Positions 53,863 through 61,809 of a stretch of 64,000 nucleotides of DNA are shown in pieces. The notes beneath the pieces are model-generated. The model worked only from the letters and a program-made list of their open reading frames with translations, made no database searches and was not told where the DNA came from. How positions within the stretch are numbered: the first letter of the stretch is position 1; each line of letters begins with the position of its first letter. A program made the position numbers and the translations under genes. The DNA comes from SM23-73-3 sp964580215 (GTDB taxonomy: Bacteria > Zixibacteria > MSB-5A5 > SM1-73). The stretch spans positions 1 through 64,000 of the forward strand of contig CAZOJT010000012.1 in assembly GCA_964580215.1 (NCBI GenBank), given 5' to 3'.

Positions 53863-55548
53863 CTAATCACAGCCGTCTAGTGGGGCAGATCCACCTTTGT
53901 ACAGGTAATTGACTAAATACATCATATCCTCTAAATCTATTATACCATCATCATTTACATCCCCAACACACAGGGGGTCAGGAGGAAGACCATTCCTATA
54001 AAGATAGGCACTAAGCCAGAGTATATCGCCCAGGTCAATAACTCCATCTGCATTGCAATCGCCAGGAGCTGGAGGAACTGGTCGGAAGATTTTTACAGCC
54101 TCCAGGGCGTTGACCCTGCCAGAACCGAGCAACCCTTGGTATCCCGGATTATGGGCATCGATATTGTCGGCGGTGGTTTCTAAGGCTTCTCTGACCTCAG
54201 CATTAGTTGCCCACCGGTTGCACGACCACACCAGAGCCGCCACACCAGATACAAAAGGCGCAGAAATAGAGGTGCCGCCTATCTCTGAATAGCAATATCG
54301 CCACCACTTATGCTCTCGTCCAGGACTCCAATTATCCCACGGTGCACAAATATCTACCCAGGTGCCGTAATTGGAATTCTCTTCCTTAACATCATTGTTA
54401 TCAGTGCCGGCAACAGCGATTACGTTTTCATAGAAAGCCGGATAACGAGGCGTTTCTGAGGATTGGTTGCCAGCCGAAGCTACTAAAAGCAAACCCTCAT
54501 CCCAGGCAGAATTAATGATGTCCTCTAACCCTGGAGGGTCAAAAGGAAAGCTCCAGCTCATGCTTATGATCTTTGCTCCATTATCCACGCCATAAGCGAT
54601 AGCGGCGATACGTTGATTGTAGTGGTCGGAAACCCTTGCCGCCATAATTTTGCAGAACCAGGCTGTCCCTGCCACTGTTCCAGTCCAATTATCACAGACT
54701 TTAGTCGCCTCCTCTGGCGTGATATAATTATTGGTCACTGCCGCCGCTGTTCCGGCAGTGTGATCGCCATGATCACTAACATCCCATGGAGAAAAACCCA
54801 CACAAGCTGTATTTGGGTTGGGTTCGTACTCAGGGTAGTTTCCTTCAAAATTCCAGCCGACAAGATCGTCAGGATACCCATTAAAGTCGTCATCATCGTC
54901 ATTCAGATCGCCGGGATCAAGAACCCATTCATTTTCTACAGGATCCCATTCGATGGTATGACCGTCACCATCCATATCCTCTCCGTCTGGCCATTGACCT
55001 AAATTCTGCCACATGTTATGCACCAGATCAGGATGCCCGTAATCTATGCAATTGTCAATTATCTCGATCACCACATACGGGCTTCCATTAGTATGCCTCC
55101 AGGCATCCGGACATTTTATTTTGTGAAGTCCCCACTGCTGAGGGTAAAAGGAGTCCACTGGCGTGACGTCGAATTCGATTTTGAAGTCGGGACTGGCACA
55201 AAGAACATGAGGATCATTGGAATAGGATGAGACCACCTGATTCACATCAAAAGTGTCAGGGAACTTCAAAAGAAAGTAACCCTGCACCGCCTCCCATTGA
55301 CCTTTATAGATTTTTTCAAAGGAATAAACCTGATAGAAGGTATTCAAACTATCAATGGATAGATGACCTGTTTCAATTATTCCCTCTCCATTTGGTGTGG
55401 GAGTGATGGGAAGATATTCGTGTTTAATATCAACAATTACCCGCCCAAGAGCATAGTCGTCCGAATCTGGATCCTGCATATCTGCATTGACCAAACTGAA
55501 CAATCCAAAGAGAGCAACAAAGCAAAAAAGGGAAGAAAGTTTTTTCAT
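53863..55548 (-). CDS. Secreted subtilisin-like (S8) serine peptidase with dockerin-like end
   Basis: The 561-residue protein has a signal peptide (LFCFVALFGLFSLVNA), a propeptide to about residue 130 and an S8 domain with Asp165 (IEIIDNCIDYGHPDL), His260 (DHGDHTAGTAA), oxyanion Asn361 (ASAGNQ) and Ser427 (GGTSISAPFVSG). An aspartate-rich stretch near 188-225 may bind calcium. The last 65 residues are two dockerin-like loops (GDCNADGVID, GDVNDDGIID), the second ending LVNYLYKGG. It should digest proteins outside the cell. The ATG has GGAGG eight bases upstream. It follows the gene at 55613-57199 after 64 bases on the same strand. Confidence 0.92.
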   Translation of the reverse strand: MKKLSSLFCFVALFGLFSLVNADMQDPDSDDYALGRVIVDIKHEYLPITPTPNGEGIIETGHLSIDSLNTFYQVYSFEKIYKGQWEAVQGYFLLKFPDTFDVNQVVSSYSNDPHVLCASPDFKIEFDVTPVDSFYPQQWGLHKIKCPDAWRHTNGSPYVVIEIIDNCIDYGHPDLVHNMWQNLGQWPDGEDMDGDGHTIEWDPVENEWVLDPGDLNDDDDDFNGYPDDLVGWNFEGNYPEYEPNPNTACVGFSPWDVSDHGDHTAGTAAAVTNNYITPEEATKVCDNWTGTVAGTAWFCKIMAARVSDHYNQRIAAIAYGVDNGAKIISMSWSFPFDPPGLEDIINSAWDEGLLLVASAGNQSSETPRYPAFYENVIAVAGTDNNDVKEENSNYGTWVDICAPWDNWSPGREHKWWRYCYSEIGGTSISAPFVSGVAALVWSCNRWATNAEVREALETTADNIDAHNPGYQGLLGSGRVNALEAVKIFRPVPPAPGDCNADGVIDLGDILWLSAYLYRNGLPPDPLCVGDVNDDGIIDLEDMMYLVNYLYKGGSAPLDGCD

Positions 55549-55612
55549 TTTTACAAACCTCCATGTTTGCTTACGGTTTACTGCCTACTGCTCACTGAAT
55601 ACTGCCTACCAG

Positions 55613-57199
55613 CTATTTAATCAGCACAAGCTTCTTAGTCTCGGTAAAGTTGCCTGCCTTAAGCTGGTAAAAGTATATCCCGCTAGCCACCTCCTTTCCA
55701 GAGTTATTCATGCCATCCCAGATTACTTGGTAACACCCTTTACCTTGTTTTGTATTGACTAATTCCCTCACCTCCTTTCCCAGAATATTATAGATTTTAA
55801 GAGTGGTGTGGATGGGATGACTCTGCCTACTGCCTACTGCATACTGTATCCTGGTAACCGCATTAAAGGGATTTGGATAATTTTGAAACAGTTGGAAGCT
55901 GAATATCTTATGATCCTGTAAGGTATCTTCCACCGATGTGGTGGAGGTAAAATAATACACCTCTGTGGAGTCATCTTCTGGAATTCCACCATGATATTTA
56001 TATCCAATAAACACTCCATGTCCACGCCCCTGAGAATCCATCACAAATTTGAATGAACTCCCTGCTCCTACAGCATCATATTCGTACAACAAAAGCAGAG
56101 GGTCCAACCATCCCCCATTCTTGTTATTAGTGTAAAATACGCTAAACCCACCTGGAGTTGTGAGAGAGAGGTGAACCTGATCTTCCTTATCAATGAAATA
56201 CTCTCGTATCCGCCCACTGTCTGGTGGAAAGACCTGAACCTCTTCCGGTCCAGTCCAGATGCTATCCTCACTCTGTTTATAATAGTAAAACGAATAGCTC
56301 GTATCACAGTCGAAACTACTACACCCCCACATGAAAAGGTGAATTCTATTACCTGCGTCTGCCAATAATTCAAGAGGTCCAGTATAAAGTGGATGTGGTG
56401 GTCTGGGGATGGTATCTGTTTTCCAGTTCTCGCTGTTCAAACTATCATTTCTGGTATAATAACATAACCAATCGGTACCATAAAGATTGTGAGCCGTTCC
56501 ATTCTTCTGAACGCAGAGAAAGGGGCGCCCACTTCTTCCGTATCCCACACAAATAGGCGGTGAGATCACCTGTTTGGCCCACTCTCCGGTGGAATTGTTA
56601 GTATATATCACTCTGTACCAGTGATAACTTGCAGAATCAAAATCTAAGTGCCAGACCAGATGAACGTTCCCTAAACTATCAAAATCCATCTTATAGGAAA
56701 AATACTGGGCGTGATTCTGTGCTCCAGGCAATGAATCTATCTTAACAAATTCCCAGTCAGGTATGTTGCTGTTGGTATAATACAGCGTATCATCGTAGAT
56801 GTCTCCCGCGAGAGAGGAGTAAAGTATATGGATGATCCCCGTTTTTGTATCCATCCACAATCCTGCATGGCGACCTTGTCCAAATATGTATGTAGATGTT
56901 TGTATCTCCTCTGGCTGGCTCCATCCTCCGTCTTTCTCCTTTGTAATATAAAATATCCTGTAATCATAAACGAAGCCGGTAATTGTATCCCGCACGCCCT
57001 CAAGGTAAAACAAATACAGCTTGTCATTGTCATCTATATACAATCCCTGACAAGCCATTCTATTTGGTAAGTCATCATCTGTCAGTTGTTGTATCTGTGC
57101 CCCTTCCCACTGGGCCTGTGTATTTTGGCACAAAATGACGAATGTCCACAGGATCCATAGAAACGAATAAAGAATGACGAAAGCTATAATCTTTTTCAT
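55613..57199 (-). CDS. Secreted propeller-like protein with sorting tail
   Basis: The 528-residue product starts at the ATG at 57199 (GAGGG upstream) with a signal peptide (KIIAFVILYSFLWILWTFVI). The body repeats patterns such as GRHAGLWMDTKTGIIHILY, YKMDFDSLGNVHLVWHL and GRPFLCVQKNGTAHNLYG, which resemble sialidase/BNR-type propeller blades, though no catalytic set is seen. The tail (LFQNYPNPFNAVTRIQY...GIYFYQLKAG) is of the type IX sorting kind. Part of the signal peptide is encoded by GGATCCATAG, a family E core. Function unknown; binding to sugars or protein surfaces is plausible. Confidence 0.8.
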   Translation of the reverse strand: MKKIIAFVILYSFLWILWTFVILCQNTQAQWEGAQIQQLTDDDLPNRMACQGLYIDDNDKLYLFYLEGVRDTITGFVYDYRIFYITKEKDGGWSQPEEIQTSTYIFGQGRHAGLWMDTKTGIIHILYSSLAGDIYDDTLYYTNSNIPDWEFVKIDSLPGAQNHAQYFSYKMDFDSLGNVHLVWHLDFDSASYHWYRVIYTNNSTGEWAKQVISPPICVGYGRSGRPFLCVQKNGTAHNLYGTDWLCYYTRNDSLNSENWKTDTIPRPPHPLYTGPLELLADAGNRIHLFMWGCSSFDCDTSYSFYYYKQSEDSIWTGPEEVQVFPPDSGRIREYFIDKEDQVHLSLTTPGGFSVFYTNNKNGGWLDPLLLLYEYDAVGAGSSFKFVMDSQGRGHGVFIGYKYHGGIPEDDSTEVYYFTSTTSVEDTLQDHKIFSFQLFQNYPNPFNAVTRIQYAVGSRQSHPIHTTLKIYNILGKEVRELVNTKQGKGCYQVIWDGMNNSGKEVASGIYFYQLKAGNFTETKKLVLIK

Positions 57200-57241
57200 T
57201 TTTCCCTCAAGCGTCGATGTATTAACTTTACTTCCCAAAAC

Positions 57242-57271
57242 AAAATATGCAACCTTATTTTCATTTGTCAA
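57242..57271 (-). promoter_or_regulatory. Candidate promoter of the propeller-like gene
   Basis: On the minus strand TTGACA is followed after 18 bases by TATTTT, giving a short leader of about 35-40 bases, unlike the long leaders of the dockerin genes. Confidence 0.4.
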
Positions 57272-57909
57272 GTATTTTCTACCCAAGGAGAATAACGCAG
57301 AAAAGTAAAGAAAGCTTTTTCATTTTATAACCCTGTCAGTTGAAGTGCGGAGGCTTGTCCGAAGGATCCCGCCCAGACGGGCGTCCGTCTGGACGCTCCG
57401 CGGAGCCTCCACGATTTCTTGAAACTCACCAGTTTGGGTTTTTCAAAATGCCCTAAAGCTCCGCCCCTTTTATATTATGAAACGGAAACCTTTCCTTGTC
57501 TGAGCTTATCGAAGGAAGGTTTCCATCATGTTAGGTAAGCTCTCCAAAAGTTCTGCATCTGACGAAACACTTTCATTCCAGCGATCATTTTAGGATTTCC
57601 CCCTATGTAGCAGGTTGCAGTAAGTATGAAGCAACTTGCATAGAGCGGTTGCATTGTATCCCACCTTGTCTCTATCTGATTTTTCAAACGCTGAGAACAT
57701 CTCAAAACCTTCTGTGATTTAACTTCGGTATCTCTTTGACTCCTAATCGATTCCCGCTCTGAGGTTCTTGAAGGGATATTATATTTTTCCTCCCCTTTAG
57801 TCCTCTCCTCCGTTTGAAGCCACAGGATTTCAGCGGCACAGATTTTGCTTTTCTTCAAAGTTGAAAAACAAGGAGGTTTAGTTATCGGCTAATTGATAAG
57901 GAGGCAGAA
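57272..57909. other. Spacer with a GC-rich repeat and an unsupported frame
   Basis: Bases 57350-57415 hold a compact repeat (CGCCCAGACGGGCGTCCGTCTGG with GGAGGCT...GCCTCC arms) containing a variant of the 17-bp unit at 57373-57389. Bases 57526-57858 contain a 110-codon frame on the minus strand with a TTG start and no ribosome site; I see no family in it. Confidence 0.45.
57373..57389 (+). repeat. 17-bp micro-insert (variant, copy 3 of 4)
   Basis: CCAGACGGGCGTCCGTC differs from the consensus CCAGACGGGTCTCCGTC at two central bases. Here it is part of a larger inverted repeat, so insertion cannot be shown directly. Confidence 0.5.
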
Positions 57910-58290
57910 ATGCAATGCTTCTTTTATGGAACGACCCGAGACAAAAATAGCGAAAAGGATCATAACGGAGTGGTTTCATTTTCTGTTCCCGACTTGGGAA
58001 TAGTTTTCCGAGCTCAATATAAAGGTAACCCGGTTGAATGTGAGTATGCCAGTCTTCTGGCACTGTTAGAATTTATTGAGATAAATCCTCATCTGTTTCA
58101 AAACAAAACCGTGGAGATCTTCGGCGATAGTTTTGTGGTGATCAACCAGGTAAATCTGCAGATGGTTTGCAACAAGGACCTGGAGTCTTATCGAAATATG
58201 GCTTTAGTTTACAAAAAGAAAATCCCTTATAGTTTAAACTGGATTCCCCAGAAGGAAAATCCGGCTCAAAGCGAGCTTGCAATAAGATAA
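57910..58290 (+). CDS. RNase H-like fold protein
   Basis: The 126-residue product has the ribonuclease H layout: an opening strand (MQCFFYGTTRDKN), VECEYASLLALLEFIE with the helix glutamate, VEIFGDSFVVINQVN with the second acidic residue, and WIPQKENPAQSELA at the end. RNase HI cuts RNA in RNA-DNA hybrids. The first conserved aspartate (usually in a DGS motif) is not evident, and the last is replaced in NPAQ, so catalysis is doubtful. AAGGAGG lies six bases before the ATG. A clear terminator follows, so it is likely a single-gene unit. Confidence 0.75.
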   Translation: MQCFFYGTTRDKNSEKDHNGVVSFSVPDLGIVFRAQYKGNPVECEYASLLALLEFIEINPHLFQNKTVEIFGDSFVVINQVNLQMVCNKDLESYRNMALVYKKKIPYSLNWIPQKENPAQSELAIR

Positions 58291-58319
58291 AATCCTCCTT
58301 CATCCCCTTCTGCCAAAGA

Positions 58320-58352
58320 GAGCCTCCAACGTCCCCCGGAGGCTCTTTTTTA
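58320..58352 (+). terminator. Terminator of the RNase H-like gene
   Basis: GAGCCTCC and GGAGGCTC pair around a ten-base loop and are followed by TTTTTTATT, 30 bases after the stop codon. Confidence 0.85.
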
Positions 58353-58476
58353 TTGACAACCATATTCAGATTCGCTAATTTGAAAAGAGCTCTGATTCTA
58401 AGTGTAACTGTAAAAGAACCCTACCTTGGTAGGAACAGAAGCGGATGACAAGTAATCAGAGGCTGGGCATGGAAAT

Positions 58477-59493
58477 ATGGAAAAGAAAATGACATATCTT
58501 AAGTGGTTAAGCCAACTTAAGTCCAGTTCTGAGGATCCTGCGGAAAAGATAGAGTCGTTATATCACTTCGCCGGAGACGAAGATTTCTTGAAGGAGGAAG
58601 CCTGGAGGAAGATTGTCTCCATTCTGGTGCCTGATAATTTAAGGAGCTTCAATCTGGATCTTTTGTATGGGGCGGAGATCAGCGCAGATCAGATTATAAA
58701 CAAAGCCTCTACCTGCCCCATCAATGCAAAGAGGAGGGTGGTGGTGGTGTTTGATCTACACAAGCTTTCCGCCTTCTCCAAGGACGTGCTGTTATCATTC
58801 TTACCCAAGTTTCCTGATTCAGTTTGCCTTATCCTTCTGTCCCCCAAAATTACCTCTCAGGCAAAATTTCACAAAGCTTTGGAGGAGCTTGCCACCACCG
58901 TGGAGTTTCCCCGTTTGTGGGAAAATCGGACTTCAGACTGGATCACAAACAGGATAAAAGAACAGGGCAAAAAAATCGAAAGAAATGCTGTTCAGATATT
59001 GCAGAATCTTGTGGGAAATAATCTTGCCGATTTAGCTAAAGAGATCGACAAACTGGTGACCTATATTGGAGAAAGGGATAGGATAACCTCATCCGACGTG
59101 GAAGCAGTGGCGGGTCTGTCCCGGACTCACACCGTTTTCCAGTTAACTGATTCCATCGGAGAGAGGGACACAAGACGATCGCTTTTGATCTTAAGAAATC
59201 TGATTTTAGCCGGCGAAAAACCGGGAGGAACAATCTTTTGGCTAACCGAACATTTAGAAAGGCTCATCCAAACCAAGGAGTTCCCTTCCGGCTCCGGCAG
59301 GTCTCTTGCGTCTTTTCTTAAGGTTAAGCCATTTCTGGCATCCAAATATCAGAAACAGGCACCGAATTTCAGCCTAAAGGAATTGGAGAAAGGATTGAAC
59401 CTTTTATATCAAACCGATGTGGATCTAAAGTCAAATCTAATGCCGGATAAGATCCTTATGGAACTTCTGGTGTATAATCTGTGCCACCTGTGA
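58477..59493 (+). CDS. holA: DNA polymerase III delta subunit
   Basis: HolA is the wrench of the clamp loader that opens the sliding clamp. The 338-residue length is typical. The opening YHFAGDEDFLKEEAWRKI matches the family's G-x-D/E-x-F/Y start, RRVVVVFDLHKLS the strand before the ATPase-like loop, and GNNLADLAKEIDKLVTYIG the conserved helical motif; the C-terminal third is the helical collar domain. There are two in-frame ATG codons (residues 1 and 5); neither has a strong ribosome site. It stands alone here, flanked by repeats. Confidence 0.92.
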   Translation: MEKKMTYLKWLSQLKSSSEDPAEKIESLYHFAGDEDFLKEEAWRKIVSILVPDNLRSFNLDLLYGAEISADQIINKASTCPINAKRRVVVVFDLHKLSAFSKDVLLSFLPKFPDSVCLILLSPKITSQAKFHKALEELATTVEFPRLWENRTSDWITNRIKEQGKKIERNAVQILQNLVGNNLADLAKEIDKLVTYIGERDRITSSDVEAVAGLSRTHTVFQLTDSIGERDTRRSLLILRNLILAGEKPGGTIFWLTEHLERLIQTKEFPSGSGRSLASFLKVKPFLASKYQKQAPNFSLKELEKGLNLLYQTDVDLKSNLMPDKILMELLVYNLCHL

Positions 59494-59867
59494 AGGTCGA
59501 TAAATCTTATGTCCACAGGATCCATAGGATAGGGACAGGGCTTGTCTCTGTCCGAGGTTTTCTTCACAGCAGATGAAGCTGATTTAGCGGATTTTTGCAG
59601 CAGATTTTCTGCCCACAGGATATTTAGAAGGATGCTTGTATCTGCTTAATCTTGATAATCAGCTGTGAGGAAAGAAGGACAGCCACACGGACGCCCAGAC
59701 GGGTCTCCGTCTGCCTGCCCGTTCGGGCAAGGGCTGTCCATACGGCTTAAAGACCTCACCCCCTATCCCCCTCTCCATGAAATGGAGAGGGGGAATAAAA
59801 GGGGGAGAGGTAAAAAATCCGGGAATAATTTTCAACTTAATCTGTATTCTAACAGGCGGTAGTACCG
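59494..59867. other. Spacer with several repeat types
   Basis: No gene is supported. It holds a family E motif at 59511-59530 (GTCCACAGGATCCATAG, identical over 17 bases to 57144-57160), a GGGACAGG...CTCTGTCC stem, the 17-bp unit at 59695-59711, a CTGCCCG-TTCG-GGCAAGG stem, and a perfect 12-bp stem at 59767-59793 (CCCCCTCTCCAT-GAA-ATGGAGAGGGGG). Confidence 0.6.
59695..59711 (+). repeat. 17-bp micro-insert (copy 4 of 4)
   Basis: CCAGACGGGTCTCCGTC, the consensus form, lies within a longer hairpin region whose uninterrupted form is not known from this window. Confidence 0.6.
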
Positions 59868-60464
59868 ATGAAGGAAAGTGAGGGGCAAGCGCCTTTCAAC
59901 CAACAAAGTGATGATGATCTGATTCTAAAAGCTCAGAAAGGTGACCAACGCTCCTTTGATCTTTTGGTGAAACGTTATCAGAAGAAGATTTATTTTTTGG
60001 CTTATCGCATGGTCAAAAATCACGACTCCGCAGATGATATCGCTCAGGAGACTTTCATCAATGCCTATTTTGCCATCAAATCTTTTAAAACCGGATATAG
60101 TTTTTATACCTGGTTATACCGGATATGTATGAATTTGAGCATAAATCTCCTGAAGCGACAGAAGTTTATGATTCCGGAAAGCCAATTTGAAGGAGAGACA
60201 AGCCCGTTGGAGAGGGAGGCGACCGGGGTTGATTCTTTAAATCATTTAGCCTTAAAGGAACTGGAGAATAAGATAGAAAAGGCTATGGATTCGCTTCCGC
60301 CAAAGTATAAAGCTGTGTTGGTATTGAGGATATATGAGGACCTGAGCTATGAGGAGATAGCCAAAACCCTGAAAATCTCTTTGGGAACCGTAATGTCCCG
60401 GCTCTTCAGGGCCAGGGAAAAGATGCAGGATGAGTTGAAAGAATATAAAGAATATAAGGAGTGA
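59868..60464 (+). CDS. ECF-family RNA polymerase sigma factor (second)
   Basis: The 198-residue sigma factor shows region 2 (FDLLVKRYQKKIYFLAYRMV, then DSADDIAQETFINAY and WLYRICMNLSINLLKR) and region 4 (LPPKYKAVLVLRIYEDLSYEEI, then GTVMSRLFRAREKM). It overlaps the next gene, its likely anti-sigma factor, by GTGA. It should direct a small regulon that may include the VIT/vWA gene downstream. Confidence 0.93.
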   Translation: MKESEGQAPFNQQSDDDLILKAQKGDQRSFDLLVKRYQKKIYFLAYRMVKNHDSADDIAQETFINAYFAIKSFKTGYSFYTWLYRICMNLSINLLKRQKFMIPESQFEGETSPLEREATGVDSLNHLALKELENKIEKAMDSLPPKYKAVLVLRIYEDLSYEEIAKTLKISLGTVMSRLFRAREKMQDELKEYKEYKE

Positions 60465-61702
60465 GCAAGTTGAGATGCGAAAGATTTGATAAGCTGATTT
60501 ATCTTTTTCTGGATGGGAGACTGGATCAAGACAAAGAAAGAAAACTAAAAGAGCATCTTTCCAAGTGCGAAAGATGCCAGAAGAAGTTAGCTTTTTTACA
60601 ATCAGTGGAAGGAAGGGCGGAAAAAATTGAAATAAAGGAGCCACCCCAGGAATACTGGGACAGCTTCTCCATTCGGGTAAGGGCGAAAGTCCTTGCCCGA
60701 AAAGAAAGATCACCTGTTATTAGATTGAGGAAAGCACTGGAGAACATCTTCACCTTCTCACCTTTGAAGATAAAGGTCGCCGCTGGTCTGGTATCGGTGG
60801 TGCTGGTCTTTATCATCGGAAAACTATATGTGGATTATCGGGGACAGGAAATACTCCCCTCCAAAGAAATTATTCAAACTGAAGAGCAGCCACGACTTGA
60901 TATCAAGGAAATAGAAAAGAAGGAAGGATTTCCAATAGAAGAAGGTAGAAAGAGAGTAAAATCAGCATTTGACAAGCCCGAGCAAGAAATGAAACTTTCC
61001 GATGTAGAGGAAGCGAAAGAGAAACCCGTTCCATCTGAGACGCCAGTGGACAAAAAGAAAGTCTTGGTAAAAGAAAGAGAAGTTCCTGCTCAGCCAGAGG
61101 TTGCGCAAGAAAAAGCAGTCCCTGCTTATGCACCCGCTTTGGAAGATCAAATTCCCATAGAAATTGAAAAACCGTCAGAACAGCAATTCATATCCCCGGA
61201 AGCAGAACCCGTCGGAGCAGGAGCAGAGGAAAGGGCTAAGGAGAAGGTGGTAAGAAAAATGGCTGCTCCCAAAAAGAAAGCCCAAAAAGCTGAAGAAGTT
61301 CCCCAGAAGGGCGAAGCTGAAAAACCAGTAAGCAAGAATGTTAGTGCCTTTGTCAAACCAGCCTTCCGAACCTCTTTAGCTATGGATCAGTATGTAGTGA
61401 AAGAAAAGATACTCCCGAAGATAGAAGAAGATGACACACTTACGCAAGTGAATGAATTGACAAGAATAATACAGGTGTGGAAAGCATATATTGAAGAAAA
61501 TCCAACTGATCCATTGACCAACCAGGGGTATCTGCAGATAGCAACCGCATACTACCTTTTGGCGAAGCTCAGCCAGGATACCACAGCCATTTCCGAAGGT
61601 TCAAAGGTTATAGAAGAATATCTTGATCAGATCAAAGATCCGACGGTTAAGGACAATTTAAGCGACAGACTGAAAAAAATAAAGGCATTGAGGCAAAGAT
61701 GA
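60461..61702 (+). CDS. Membrane anti-sigma factor with long periplasmic region
   Basis: The 413-residue product begins with a zinc-finger anti-sigma domain (CERFDKLIYLFLDGRL...HLSKCERCQKKL). One membrane helix at about 105-122 (VAAGLVSVVLVFIIGKLY) follows, then a charged, lysine/glutamate/proline-rich spacer of about 180 residues and a helical C-terminal domain (about 315-413, NQGYLQIATAYYLLAKLSQD) that could be tetratricopeptide-like. It starts with GTG overlapping the sigma gene. The long tail may sense a periplasmic signal; this is inferred from topology. Confidence 0.85.
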   Translation: MSKLRCERFDKLIYLFLDGRLDQDKERKLKEHLSKCERCQKKLAFLQSVEGRAEKIEIKEPPQEYWDSFSIRVRAKVLARKERSPVIRLRKALENIFTFSPLKIKVAAGLVSVVLVFIIGKLYVDYRGQEILPSKEIIQTEEQPRLDIKEIEKKEGFPIEEGRKRVKSAFDKPEQEMKLSDVEEAKEKPVPSETPVDKKKVLVKEREVPAQPEVAQEKAVPAYAPALEDQIPIEIEKPSEQQFISPEAEPVGAGAEERAKEKVVRKMAAPKKKAQKAEEVPQKGEAEKPVSKNVSAFVKPAFRTSLAMDQYVVKEKILPKIEEDDTLTQVNELTRIIQVWKAYIEENPTDPLTNQGYLQIATAYYLLAKLSQDTTAISEGSKVIEEYLDQIKDPTVKDNLSDRLKKIKALRQR

Positions 61703-61809
61703 AAATTTTTGAGGAATATTTCTTTTCATGGCTTGTATAAGAAATAGCATTGAACTTTTGAACTTTTGAACCTTTGAACTTTTTAACTCTTTTTTAAAGG
61801 AGATCGGTC

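Noticed and set aside
57526..57858. 110-codon minus-strand frame
   Set aside because: TTG start with no ribosome site and no recognisable domain. I considered a decayed four-helix-bundle protein but could not support it.
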